The notes under the pieces are model-generated. The model made no database searches and was not told the DNA's origin. It saw nothing but the letters and a program-made list of their open reading frames with translations. From contig NZ_CP045403.1 in assembly GCF_009363695.1 (NCBI RefSeq), positions 786,001-850,000 of the forward strand: a stretch of 64,000 bases of DNA, given 5' to 3'. The DNA comes from Bacillus sp. THAF10. Its GTDB lineage: Bacteria; Bacillota; Bacilli; Bacillales; Bacillaceae_I. Made by a program: the position numbers and the translations under genes. This document shows, piece by piece, positions 27,454 to 35,748 of this stretch (within the stretch, counting starts at the first letter, position 1; every line of letters starts with the position of its first letter).

Positions 27454-27513
27454 AAGATGTGTAATTGATGTAACTTAGTTAAGTTATATAATCAAGGAGG
27501 AATTACACATCTT
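27454..27513 (+). promoter_or_regulatory. Nested inverted repeats enclosing the ribosome binding site
   Basis: A perfect 13-bp outer repeat, AAGATGTGTAATT (27454-27466) and AATTACACATCTT (27501-27513), ends at the base before the ATG. Inside is TAACTTA-GT-TAAGTTA (27471-27486), and the AAGGAGG site (27494-27500) lies in the loop between stems. This can act as an operator, a transcript hairpin, or both. Confidence 0.6.
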
Positions 27514-28161
27514 ATGAATGAGCAACAAAATTTTCGTTCGGTTAAAGTGGTAACGGCAGATCCGTCTGCGTTAGGTTTATTTGGGTTAGCGATGGTTACG
27601 CTTGTCGCGTCATCGCAAAAATTAGGATTAACAGAAGGAACATCGTTAATCTTGCCATGGGCTATCTTTCTTGGCGGATTGGCACAATTAATTGCTGCTA
27701 TCTTAGATTCTAAGCATAATAACGTATTTGGTACCACAGCTTTTGGAGCATTTGGATTGTTTTGGTTTGGAGTTGGGACCACCTGGTTGATTCAAGCTGG
27801 AGCTTTTGGAGAAAGATTACAAGCCATGGCAGACCCTAAGCAGTTAGGTGTGGCGTTCATTGGTTACCTGATTTTCAGCTTGTTTATGACAGTCGGGGCG
27901 ATGGGAACTCACAAGGTTCTATTTTCTATATTTGTTCTAATTGATTTTTTATTTATTGGATTGTCATTAAGTTCCTTTGGTATCATGTATGAATTTTCAC
28001 ATATGCTAGCGGCTATCTCTGAATTATTGATAGCATTACTGTCCTTTTATGGTTCGGCAGCTGCTGTTTTAAATCTTCACTTTGGACAGGTAGTCCTACC
28101 AGTGGGGAAACCGTTTGGAGTGTTTAAAAAGGAAAAAGAAAATGTAAAAATAGCTGCTTAA
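27514..28161 (+). CDS. satP: Acetate uptake transporter, GPR1/FUN34/YaaH (SatP) family
   Basis: 215 residues with six membrane helices. The family hallmark appears near the N-terminus as DPSALGLFGLAMVTL, corresponding to the NPAPLGLxxF motif but with Ser for Ala and the leading Asn replaced by Asp. It moves acetate or succinate with protons across the cytoplasmic membrane. It is monocistronic with a strong AAGGAGG and a clear terminator. The nested inverted repeats and the candidate cre site upstream suggest carbon-source control. Confidence 0.85.
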   Translation: MNEQQNFRSVKVVTADPSALGLFGLAMVTLVASSQKLGLTEGTSLILPWAIFLGGLAQLIAAILDSKHNNVFGTTAFGAFGLFWFGVGTTWLIQAGAFGERLQAMADPKQLGVAFIGYLIFSLFMTVGAMGTHKVLFSIFVLIDFLFIGLSLSSFGIMYEFSHMLAAISELLIALLSFYGSAAAVLNLHFGQVVLPVGKPFGVFKKEKENVKIAA

Positions 28162-28179
28162 TGAAATAATAAAATGCAA

Positions 28180-28218
28180 AACGGCTCTTCGCTTTATGTG
28201 AAGAGTCGTTATTTTTTT
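28180..28218 (+). terminator. Terminator of acetate transporter gene
   Basis: AACGGCTCTTC / GAAGAGTCGTT stem, then ATTTTTTT. Confidence 0.85.
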
Positions 28219-28220
28219 AC

Positions 28221-28240
28221 AAGGCTCTTTTCTAAAAGAT
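28221..28240 (+). repeat. End fragment of the MITE-like element
   Basis: AAGGCTCTTTTCTAAAAGAT is the left terminus of the element found at 9886-10083; the rest is missing. Confidence 0.55.
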
Positions 28241-28333
28241 TTATTGATAATCAATAAATGGTGTAATAAGATATGTATAAAAAGAACAGGGGATTCAACA
28301 AGGAAGAGTATTAGGGGTTTAAGGAGAAAAAAG

Positions 28334-28954
28334 ATGGAAAATGAATTCTTTAAAATATTTGATGATGGCAGAAATGAGATAGGAGTTGCTTCTCGTAGCG
28401 ATGTACATAAGTTTGGTTATTGGCATGAGACTTTTCATTGTTGGTTTGTTACAAAACATCGGGGAATAGATTGTATCTATTTTCAGCTCCGTAGTGATTT
28501 AAAAGAAGACTATCCGAATCTTTTAGACATCACTGTTGCAGGTCATTTGACGGCTAATGAGCGGGTCGAAGATGGTGTGAGAGAGATAAAAGAAGAAGTA
28601 GGGATAGATGTTCCTTTTCATGATTTAGAGCAGCTAGGCATAATGGAATATTGCGTAACAAAAGAAGATTTTATCGACAAAGAATTAGCACATGTCTTTC
28701 TATATAAATGTGAGCATAACCTAAACGATTTCATTGTTCAATCAGATGAAGTCTCGGGTATGGCAATAGCCAAACTTAACGATTTTAGGGAACTATGGTT
28801 AGGTGAAAAAAAGACGATAGAAGTTAGCGGCTTTAAGATAGATAAAGAAGGTAATAGACACAGGTATGTCGAGAGCGTTGGTAAGGATAAATTTGTTCCC
28901 CATCAACTTTCATTTTATAAAGATGTTATCCAAAAAATAAGAGAGAAAATTTGA
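28334..28954 (+). CDS. NUDIX hydrolase
   Basis: About 206 residues. The Nudix box G-x5-E-x7-RE-x2-EE-x-GI is present as GHLTANERVEDGV followed by REIKEEVGI (about 75-96), with all metal-binding glutamates. The general layout (GYWHETFHCWFV near the N-terminus) is like isopentenyl-diphosphate isomerase/YfcD-type Nudix proteins. ATG 28334 follows AAGGAG; the 5' extension of the frame lacks a site. The substrate is unknown. Confidence 0.87.
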   Translation: MENEFFKIFDDGRNEIGVASRSDVHKFGYWHETFHCWFVTKHRGIDCIYFQLRSDLKEDYPNLLDITVAGHLTANERVEDGVREIKEEVGIDVPFHDLEQLGIMEYCVTKEDFIDKELAHVFLYKCEHNLNDFIVQSDEVSGMAIAKLNDFRELWLGEKKTIEVSGFKIDKEGNRHRYVESVGKDKFVPHQLSFYKDVIQKIREKI

Positions 28955-29030
28955 ATAGATCCACCCATTAGGTTATGAATGCAAAGCTTTCGATGATATA
29001 CGTAATTAATAGATTAAAGGAATGGTATCA

Positions 29031-29741
29031 ATGGATGAAAATAGAGTTCTCCCCGAACCTCATAGATTTGCTGTTTGTGCATATGAGGATGTAGCGATTA
29101 AAAAGTTTTATAAGGATGTATTCCAAGAAATCTATATCTTCTTTCATCCTTTTATTAAACCAAGGACCATAAATTATGACCTTTTCATTCCAGAAACGTA
29201 TCCAGACAAATTCCAAATTGTGAATAATTGTGAGACGGTAACGTGGACAGATTTTTTATCACTTAGTGGATTGAGGAGCTATGAGGAATTGGATATAGGA
29301 CTGAGGACAAGAATTCTTGGTTTAAAAAAGCAGTATGCGAATAAAGAATATGAGAAAGCAATTGTCAAGACAACTAACAAGCATAACCTTGTTCCTCCTT
29401 CAGAGGGGTGTCTGCCAGAGATATTGATAAATACACTCCTATCTGCTATCAAAGAAGAAAAACATGATTGGATATGGGTAGGGGATGAATTCGGTACGGA
29501 AAGAAAGTTGGAATACATTGATGATTTAATTACCCAAGATACTTTACAAAGACATAATCTCTTTACTCACGATCATACGTTACTCATTACCACCCATTGG
29601 GATAGTCACTTCTCGATGATTTGTTCCAATGATAAGAAAAAACTTGATAGAATAATTGAATCTTGTAGTCTTGATGGGTTTTATTGTGATGATGAGACAG
29701 AGATTTATTGGAGCGTATGGAATAAAAAGAAAAAAGGGTAG
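29031..29741 (+). CDS. DUF2711-like protein, function unknown
   Basis: About 236-residue soluble protein. I recall this type as the DUF2711 family found in bacilli: an N-terminal RFAVCAYEDVAIKKFYKDVF, FFHPFIKPRT, then SGLRSYEELDIGLRTRI. Late in the chain is a segment with conserved aromatic and acidic residues (EEKHDWIWVGDEFG; FTHDHTLLITTHWDSHFSM). ATG 29031 has AAAGGA 9 bases upstream; the ATG at 29022 is too near to it. No enzymatic motif is recognised. Confidence 0.65.
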   Translation: MDENRVLPEPHRFAVCAYEDVAIKKFYKDVFQEIYIFFHPFIKPRTINYDLFIPETYPDKFQIVNNCETVTWTDFLSLSGLRSYEELDIGLRTRILGLKKQYANKEYEKAIVKTTNKHNLVPPSEGCLPEILINTLLSAIKEEKHDWIWVGDEFGTERKLEYIDDLITQDTLQRHNLFTHDHTLLITTHWDSHFSMICSNDKKKLDRIIESCSLDGFYCDDETEIYWSVWNKKKKG

Positions 29742-29777
29742 TTATCGGAAAAAGGTAGTATAAGCTCAATGTTTATT

Positions 29778-29786
29778 TGCTATAAT
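29778..29786 (+). promoter_or_regulatory. Extended -10 promoter of leader/MFS unit
   Basis: TGCTATAAT (29778-29786) is a perfect extended -10. Transcription would start about 20-25 bases before the leader start codon. Confidence 0.55.
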
Positions 29787-29818
29787 GATATAAATATTAG
29801 GAAATGGAGGTTTTCCTT

Positions 29819-29863
29819 ATGACAGCATCCATTAGATTACGATTCCCAGTCCTCACCAAATAA
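29819..29863 (+). CDS. Macrolide-type ribosome-stalling leader peptide
   Basis: 14 codons, MTASIRLRFPVLTK, with AAATGGAGG ahead. It matches the ErmD leader (recalled as MTHSMRLRFPTLNQ, also 14 residues) at 9 of 14 positions and carries the Arg-Leu-Arg (+X+) arrest motif also present in the mef(A) leader. Drug-bound ribosomes stall at this motif. Downstream are competing hairpins and a terminator, then a Mef-like MFS efflux gene. This predicts induction of the pump by macrolides through attenuation or altered folding. Induction itself is inferred. Confidence 0.8.
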   Translation: MTASIRLRFPVLTK

Positions 29864-29877
29864 CTGAATACGTTTAA

Positions 29878-29979
29878 GGACTCTTGTTGAGTCTAGAGCG
29901 CGGGATCAGTCTGTCTATTTTAAGGAAACCAATATTTACGGTTCTTTTTAGAAGAGGGGATGAATTTCTCCTCTTTTTT
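29878..29979 (+). terminator. Attenuator region between leader and MFS gene
   Basis: GGACTC-TTGTT-GAGTCT hairpin (29878-29894); its left arm can also pair with AGTCC inside the leader (29848-29852). A weak hairpin ending GGTTCTTTTT follows, and a clear terminator AGAGGGGA / TCTCCTCT with TTTTTT lies at 29953-29979. Translation of the leader should decide which forms. Confidence 0.65.
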
Positions 29980-30053
29980 GTGTCTTCCATGAACTTATGG
30001 AGTAAATCTTGTGCTTAAAAAAATGAAAATTATATAGAATTGAGGTGTTCCCA

Positions 30054-31313
30054 GTGACCAATAACCATCAAAAAGAAAACTGGCTAAGGGATATTATCCT
30101 GTTTTTTAGTAGCCAAACCATTTCGCTTTTTGGATCGTCGCTGGTTCAATATGCCATCTTGTGGCACATTACGCTAGAAACAGGGTCCGGATTAATGATG
30201 ACATTGTTTATCATTTGCGGTTTTATCCCAACCTTTTTGCTTTCTCCAGTTGCAGGAGTTTGGGCAGATCGGTATAACCGAAAGATGCTAATTATTCTTG
30301 CAGATGGGTTAATCGCCTTTGCGACGCTCATTCTTGCCATTCTTTTTATGATGGGATTTGACGCAATTTGGTTATTGTTTGTGATAGCAGCGGTCCGTGC
30401 TTTTGGTACGGGTATTCAAACGCCTGCAGTTGGGGCAATTTTGCCGCAAATAGTACCAAAGGATAAGCTGACAAAGGTGAACGGTGCAAATGGAAGTATT
30501 ATGGCTATTATCATGTTTGTGTCTCCGATGGTAAGTGCTGCTTTGCTTACTCTGACATCCATTGAGATTATCTTTTTTATTGATGTAATCACAGCCGTGA
30601 TTGCGATGGTGACTCTGCTTTTCTTTTTAAAGATTTCGGTACATGAAAAGGCGAAGGTAAAACAAACAACTAGCTACTATAGTGACTTTAAACTTGGATT
30701 ACAGTATGTGAGTAAACATCCATTTCTAAAGCAATTCTTTTTTTTCTTTGCCATCTTTTTTGTTCTGATGGCGCCAGCGGCATTTTTGACTCCGCTCCAG
30801 GTGACGCGAAGTTTCGGTGATGATGTCTGGCGATTAACCGCCATTGAAATTGCATTTTCCGTTGGTATGATGGTAGGAGGAGGAGTCATTGCTTCCTGGG
30901 GAGGCTTCTCCAACAAGATCAAGACGCTTGGGTTTGCCAGTGTCATCATGGGAGTGTGTACCTTTGCCCTTGGTATTATCCCTAACTTTTGGGTATATAC
31001 ATCTGTCATGGCTATATTCGGCGTCACCATGCCCATTTTCAATACACCAGCGACCGTATTGCTTCAAGAGAAGGTGGAAGAAGATTACTTGGGAAGAGTG
31101 TTCGGGGTAATGGGGATGATTTCTACCTCCATGATGCCGCTAGGAATGATAATTTTTGGTCCTGTTTCAGATTTTGTTCCTATTGAATGGCTGCTTTTAG
31201 GAACTGGTGTGTTAACTATCATCCTAGCCATTTTCCTTGGGCGTAACCGAGTATTACTTGAAGCTGGGAAACCAGCTTTAAAAGAAACCGAGGAGGTATT
31301 AAACATTGAGTGA
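30054..31313 (+). CDS. MFS efflux transporter, Mef (macrolide efflux)-like
   Basis: About 419 residues, 12 membrane helices. Features shared with MefA-type pumps: SSQTISLFGSSLVQYAILWHIT at the N-terminus, GVWADRYNRK (motif A, about 65-74), FGTGIQTPAVGAILPQIVP, and LLQEKVEEDYLGRVFG followed by a MMPLGMI helix. GTG 30054 is favoured by GAGGTG 8 bases upstream; the GTG at 30045 overlaps that site. The preceding leader peptide strongly suggests ribosome-targeting drugs as inducers and probably substrates. It overlaps a small downstream gene. Confidence 0.87.
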   Translation: MTNNHQKENWLRDIILFFSSQTISLFGSSLVQYAILWHITLETGSGLMMTLFIICGFIPTFLLSPVAGVWADRYNRKMLIILADGLIAFATLILAILFMMGFDAIWLLFVIAAVRAFGTGIQTPAVGAILPQIVPKDKLTKVNGANGSIMAIIMFVSPMVSAALLTLTSIEIIFFIDVITAVIAMVTLLFFLKISVHEKAKVKQTTSYYSDFKLGLQYVSKHPFLKQFFFFFAIFFVLMAPAAFLTPLQVTRSFGDDVWRLTAIEIAFSVGMMVGGGVIASWGGFSNKIKTLGFASVIMGVCTFALGIIPNFWVYTSVMAIFGVTMPIFNTPATVLLQEKVEEDYLGRVFGVMGMISTSMMPLGMIIFGPVSDFVPIEWLLLGTGVLTIILAIFLGRNRVLLEAGKPALKETEEVLNIE

Positions 31314-31473
31314 TGACAAAAAATTAAAGCAAACAACGGCAAGCGGAATAGCGATTGGTGTTGCACTCGGAACAGCGTTTGGACTCCTTTTTGATAATTT
31401 AGCTTTAGGAATATGTTTTGGTGTTGCATTTGGTGTTGGAATTGGGTCGAATATGGGAAAGAAGAAAGAATAG
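31306..31473 (+). CDS. Small glycine-zipper membrane protein
   Basis: 55 residues from TTG at 31306, with AGGAGG 9 bases upstream and the start overlapping the MFS stop. Sequence: short charged N-terminus, then GIAIGVALGTAFGLLF and GICFGVAFGVGIGSNMG, a glycine-zipper hairpin of two short helices, and a KKKE end. It is co-transcribed with the pump. Function unknown; an accessory subunit or stability factor is a guess. Confidence 0.65.
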   Translation: MSDDKKLKQTTASGIAIGVALGTAFGLLFDNLALGICFGVAFGVGIGSNMGKKKE

Positions 31474-31496
31474 CAAAATAAAAAACTATATAACAA

Positions 31497-31528
31497 AAAA
31501 GAACAAGGCTGGATGCCTTGTTCTTTTA
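31497..31528. terminator. Terminator of the MFS operon
   Basis: AAAGAACAAGGC / GCCTTGTTCTTTT perfect stem with a 5-base loop, usable on both strands. Confidence 0.85.
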
Positions 31529-31687
31529 TTAAACCGTTATTGTAAAAGCAAATGCTTTATGATATAGTTAGTTAGATTGCATTGTATTTATAATATTTAG
31601 TTAAATTTATCCCTATTATAATTATATAATACAATTCGATCTCAAGTCAACCCCCTGTTTTCATTTTTTTTGAAGGAGTGTTTGCTT

Positions 31688-34018
31688 ATGAGTGGAGAAT
31701 TTCAGCTGGAGCAAAAGCGTGTGAAGGATGTAATGGAAACCATTACGGAGGAAATGAGGCGATTGGAAGAAGAGACTTCCAGACGCAAAGATGAAGTAAT
31801 TCATATTCGCAAACACTTTTGGGAGGAAGTAAAAGTCAACACAGATTCGTTTGATGATTTTTTAGAGACCATCATTGGCTTAAGGCAGGAGGCACAAGCA
31901 TTGTCTGTGAGCCAGAGCACGCACAAACAAAGTGCGAAACGATTGTCGGCATTGAAAAAAATGAAGGAAATCCCTTATTTTGGGCGGATTGATTTTAAGG
32001 AAAATGAAGCTCCTGACGAGGAAGAAATCTACATCGGTATCTCTGCCCTTATGGATCAGAAGGGCGAGGATTTCCTTATCTATGACTGGCGGGCACCGGT
32101 TTCAAGCGTCTACTATGATTATCAGCCTGGTTCAGCTAGCTATTCAACTCCTGGTGGAGAAATTCATGGTACCCTAGAGAAGAAGTGGCAATATCTAATT
32201 CGAAAAGGTGAACTGGAGTCCATGTTTGATACAGGCATCACGATTGGGGATGAAATTTTACAGCAGGTTCTTGGAAGCGGGACGAAGGATAAATATATGC
32301 ATAATATCGTTGCCACGATTCAACAGGAGCAAAATCGGATTATTCGTCATGATCGTGGCAGGATGTTGATTGTTCATGGTGCTGCGGGAAGTGGGAAAAC
32401 ATCAGCAGCTCTTCAAAGAATTGCTTATTTAATTTATAAGTATCGAGAAAATTTGAATGCAGACCAAATCATTTTGTTTTCTCCTAACTCGATGTTTAAT
32501 AGCTATGTGTCAAATGTGTTGCCTGAGCTTGGAGAAGAGAGCATGCAGCAAGTTACGTTCCAGGAGTATTTGGACCATCGATTGTCAAAGGCGTTTCATA
32601 TCGAAAATCCCTATGAACAACTGGAGTATGTTCTAACTGCGAAGGATACCTCATCGTATCGAGCAAGGATTGAAGGAATGCGCTTTAAAGCATCCAATCC
32701 ATTTTTTGAGATGCTGCAAATATATATGGAAGCACTTGGAGAAAAGGGAATGGCTTTTCAGGATATAAAGTTTAGAGGAAAAGCCATCATCACAGAACAA
32801 GAGATGTCGGAGTGGTTTTATCAAAATGAAGTGTCTTTTCGTATATATAATCGATTGGATAAATTGAAGGACTGGTTGCTGAAGAGATTAAATGAAATCC
32901 AAAAGACAGAAAGTCATAAAGCATGGGTGCAGGAGGAAATGGAACTACTAAGCAATGACGAGTATCAAAAGGCACGGCTATATTTAGCGAAAAAGCGTGG
33001 CTTTAAACGTGAAGAAGTTGCTGATTATGAAGTGGATCCAAGAGATCTTGCGCGCTTAATTGTTCGCAAAAAAATGAAGCATTTGCGTAAGAGAGTGCAA
33101 GCTTTTGAGTTTATAAACTTTAAAAGATTATACGCACAGCTTTTTACGGATCAACTACACTTAGGAACAAACACTCCTGAGGCGTGGCCAGTAATTTGCC
33201 AAGAAACAATAAAATCGTTGGATGAAGATAAACTGTACTACGAGGATGCAACTCCGTTTTTGTTTTTAAAGGAGCTAATTTTGGGCTTTCAAATAAATAG
33301 TTCTATTAAGCATGTCGTGGTGGATGAGGCGCAGGATTATTCGCCATTTCAGTTTGAGTTTTTAAAACGTCTGTTTCCTGCCGCGAGAATGACGGTGCTA
33401 GGCGATTTTAATCAGGCAATTTTCACCCATGCACAAGGAGAGGTTAATTTCGACATGTTAAAGAGCTTGTATGGTGAGGACAAATCAGAGATCATTAACA
33501 TATCCAGAAGCTATCGTTCCACCAAACCAATCATTGAATTTACTCGCAGACTTGTGCCGAACGGGGAAAATATCGTCCCATTTGAACGCAGTGGAGAGCC
33601 TCCGATGATACAACAAGTGGAGGATGAAGACAGTTTGAATGCAGCGATTGCCCGTAAAGTCGGCGAGTTGCAAAGCAGGGGATATCAAAGCATTGCAATT
33701 ATCTGTAAATCTGCAGAGGAAAGTTATCGAGCATTTGATGATTTAAAAGAAATAGATGATGTAAAACTGTTAAAAAGTAATTCCTTGGAATATGAGCAAG
33801 GTGTAGTGGTGGTCCCATCTTATTTGTCTAAGGGAATCGAGTTTGATGCGGTCATCATTTATAATGCGTCAAAGGATGTGTATGGCGAAGAGAGTCTACG
33901 GAGGATTTTCTATACGGCATGTACGAGAGCGATGCACTACCTGCAGCTTTATTGTATAGGGGAAATGAGCCCATTTTTACAAAAGGCATGGCAGGAAGGG
34001 TTTATTGAACAAGGATAA
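31688..34018 (+). CDS. helD: RNA polymerase recycling motor HelD
   Basis: About 776-residue SF1-type helicase-like ATPase. An N-terminal coiled coil (EQKRVKDVMETITEEMRRLEEE) probes the polymerase secondary channel. Walker A is GAAGSGKTSAALQR (about 233-246), motif II VVDEAQDYSPFQ (about 545), then LGDFNQAIF, SRSYRSTKPIIEF and a C-terminal YTACTRAMHYLQL helicase motif. HelD releases stalled RNA polymerase from DNA and nucleic acid and can affect rifamycin tolerance in relatives. ATG 31688 has AAGGAG; the upstream TTG extension is not needed. Confidence 0.93.
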   Translation: MSGEFQLEQKRVKDVMETITEEMRRLEEETSRRKDEVIHIRKHFWEEVKVNTDSFDDFLETIIGLRQEAQALSVSQSTHKQSAKRLSALKKMKEIPYFGRIDFKENEAPDEEEIYIGISALMDQKGEDFLIYDWRAPVSSVYYDYQPGSASYSTPGGEIHGTLEKKWQYLIRKGELESMFDTGITIGDEILQQVLGSGTKDKYMHNIVATIQQEQNRIIRHDRGRMLIVHGAAGSGKTSAALQRIAYLIYKYRENLNADQIILFSPNSMFNSYVSNVLPELGEESMQQVTFQEYLDHRLSKAFHIENPYEQLEYVLTAKDTSSYRARIEGMRFKASNPFFEMLQIYMEALGEKGMAFQDIKFRGKAIITEQEMSEWFYQNEVSFRIYNRLDKLKDWLLKRLNEIQKTESHKAWVQEEMELLSNDEYQKARLYLAKKRGFKREEVADYEVDPRDLARLIVRKKMKHLRKRVQAFEFINFKRLYAQLFTDQLHLGTNTPEAWPVICQETIKSLDEDKLYYEDATPFLFLKELILGFQINSSIKHVVVDEAQDYSPFQFEFLKRLFPAARMTVLGDFNQAIFTHAQGEVNFDMLKSLYGEDKSEIINISRSYRSTKPIIEFTRRLVPNGENIVPFERSGEPPMIQQVEDEDSLNAAIARKVGELQSRGYQSIAIICKSAEESYRAFDDLKEIDDVKLLKSNSLEYEQGVVVVPSYLSKGIEFDAVIIYNASKDVYGEESLRRIFYTACTRAMHYLQLYCIGEMSPFLQKAWQEGFIEQG

Positions 34019-34026
34019 TTTACAAG

Positions 34027-34072
34027 ATAAGCCTCGAGAATGCGAAGGTAACCTAGCATTTTCGAGGCTTAT
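34027..34072. terminator. Terminator between helD and the convergent SMI1 gene
   Basis: ATAAGCCTCGA / TCGAGGCTTAT 11-bp perfect stem with an extra inner GAATGC/GCATTT pairing. Confidence 0.75.
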
Positions 34073-34090
34073 TTAACCTATACAGTCTAT

Positions 34091-34921
34091 CTATTTAGAA
34101 AGTCTTTGTTTTAATTGATTTAAGGAATACAAGGCAAACTCTTTAACGTCCTTATTTTTACTTTTCGTAAATTCTTGTAGAATATCTGCTAAATAATGGT
34201 CATCAAAAATTCCTTTGTTATCACCTTCCGCACAGCATGATAAAAATAGTAGTAAGTAGAAGTGAACTTTTGCTTTGGAGTGTTGTCTCATTTTTTCTGT
34301 CATATAGCGGATTAGTTCATTATTAGTAGATAGAATTCGAGTAAAGACTCGGTCGATTTCTTTTGGTGTTCCTTTGAGTATAACTTCATCTATTTTAGAA
34401 TATTGCTCATTTATTTCTTGTTCTGAAAGGTCCGTTTCGTCGTCATTGTCATCCAAATCCTCTTCTCCATCATGGTAAAAAAGACCTTTAGTAAATTCTT
34501 CGAAACTCTCTGCCAACTTTATTTCTTGATTTTGCTCAGCATCTAAAAAAATAATAGGGGGATTTGATTTTCTATTTCGATAATCAAGGGCAATCCATGT
34601 CTCTGTAGTCCCTGAAATTAATACAACATTCTTTGGTAAATCCCATTCTTGAATTAAGTATTCACTTTCTAAGATGCCCTTTTCTTCTCCCATTCCTATT
34701 CCATATAGATGGTCAACAAGCACATGGTCTCTAGCCCACGAGGTAGGTGTGTGGGAAGGATAGGCATTAAATGCAAGGAACCCGCCATTTTGTTGCTTTA
34801 GAATGTTTATGTATGAAATAGGCAATTCGACATTCAGTTTTTGTTCTGCTAATTCAACCATCTGATCTGTTAAAGGCTCTAATTTGCCTTCATCATTATC
34901 CTTTTGCCAAAACGAAGTCAT
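34091..34921 (-). CDS. SMI1/KNR4 (SUKH) family protein
   Basis: 276 residues. The SUKH fold spans the first 150: LEPLTDQMVELAEQKLNVELPISYINILKQQNGG is the hallmark start, followed by HLYGIGMGEEKGILES and a PKNVVLISGTTETWIALDYR segment. An acidic linker (DGEEDLDDNDDETDLSEQE) precedes a helical C-terminal domain. SUKH proteins are often immunity proteins for contact-dependent toxins, but no toxin gene is near, so it may be a stand-alone member. AAGGAGGGGG precedes ATG. It ends an operon with the DinB gene. Confidence 0.87.
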   Translation of the reverse strand: MTSFWQKDNDEGKLEPLTDQMVELAEQKLNVELPISYINILKQQNGGFLAFNAYPSHTPTSWARDHVLVDHLYGIGMGEEKGILESEYLIQEWDLPKNVVLISGTTETWIALDYRNRKSNPPIIFLDAEQNQEIKLAESFEEFTKGLFYHDGEEDLDDNDDETDLSEQEINEQYSKIDEVILKGTPKEIDRVFTRILSTNNELIRYMTEKMRQHSKAKVHFYLLLFLSCCAEGDNKGIFDDHYLADILQEFTKSKNKDVKEFALYSLNQLKQRLSK

Positions 34922-34939
34922 ATTCCCCCTCCTTACCCA

Positions 34940-35389
34940 CTATTTTTTTTGCGAAAATTCTTGTATTTGCTTCAAGTGGTGCTCATCGTGTTCCAAAAAC
35001 ATCCGGATAAAGCTATCTGTCGAATATCTTCTTTTGCTTCCGTTAATCGTGAAGCGTACGTCTTGGTCGATCTTCGAAAGCTCTTCCACTAAGTCCTTCC
35101 GAGTTTTCACAAAGGCATTAACCAAGTGCTCATTTGAAAAGTCTCGTATAAAGTTCATCGCTTCCTCATTATAAAGATCGTGATCAGGGAATGGGGGAAG
35201 ATCTGCGCCATCCTGCAATTGGGGAATGACTATTTCCAGGATGTACTTATCCCAATAATAGATGTGCCCTACGATTTGCATGATGGACCACTTACCTTCT
35301 GCAATGGCATTGTTCCATTTTTCGTGAGTTGCTTCTTTTATCTCTATGATTCTATCTATTGTTTTTTCATATTGCTTGATTGAGTTCAT
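34940..35389 (-). CDS. DinB/DfsB-like four-helix metalloenzyme family protein
   Basis: About 149 residues. The three metal-binding histidines of DinB-type bundles are visible: IVGHIYYWDKYI (first His) and FLEHDEHHLKQI (last pair). Start at ATG 35389 (or 35392) with AAGGGGAG; a longer frame up to 35524 runs into a repeat element and is spurious. Members include mycothiol/bacillithiol-dependent transferases; the reaction here is unknown. Confidence 0.8.
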   Translation of the reverse strand: MNSIKQYEKTIDRIIEIKEATHEKWNNAIAEGKWSIMQIVGHIYYWDKYILEIVIPQLQDGADLPPFPDHDLYNEEAMNFIRDFSNEHLVNAFVKTRKDLVEELSKIDQDVRFTINGSKRRYSTDSFIRMFLEHDEHHLKQIQEFSQKK

Positions 35390-35469
35390 CATCTTTCTCC
35401 CCTTCATTGTTAGAATATTTTTATTATAACCTGAACTTGGTGAAAAAGGGAATGTTTGTTCGATTTTGT

Positions 35470-35651
35470 AGGCTGTTTTTGTAAATTTTGTTGCACCGCG
35501 GATAGATATGACACTCGTAATCAACGTTGATGTCGTGCTCTTTTCGTGGAAGAAGATGTAAACATGTGGAAATTTTTCTTCGCATCACGATTGAAAAACG
35601 TCTTAAGCTGACTTTTACTAGGTTATAATCAACAATTTTTTGGAAAAGCCT
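35470..35651 (-). repeat. MITE-like inverted-repeat element, copy B
   Basis: Opposite orientation to copy A: begins AGGCTGTTTTTGTAAATTTTGTTGC, contains GATGTCGTGCTCTTTTCGTGG, and ends CAACAATTTTTTGGAAAAGCCT. The most diverged of the three copies. Confidence 0.7.
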
Positions 35652-35676
35652 AATTGTAAAATTTATCTTGTTTACT

Positions 35677-35709
35677 ATGTCACATCGTGATATAGTCGTG
35701 ATATGACAT
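35677..35709. promoter_or_regulatory. Candidate PadR operator
   Basis: ATGTCA ... TGACAT inverted repeat, with direct TCGTGATAT repeats inside and a GATATG-A-CATATC palindrome at the right end, 40 bases before the padR start. The ATGT/ACAT half-sites are those usual for PadR regulators, implying autorepression. Confidence 0.5.
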
Positions 35710-35748
35710 ATCTCACCGTGATGTAGTCTGGAAAATGAGGTGAACATA

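Noticed and set aside
34091..34921. Toxin-immunity locus around the SMI1 protein
   Set aside because: No polymorphic toxin or secretion-associated gene lies next to it; neighbours are helD and a DinB-like gene.
35389..35524. N-terminal extension of the DinB gene
   Set aside because: It enters the inverted-repeat element and the proper start has AAGGGGAG at 35389-35392.
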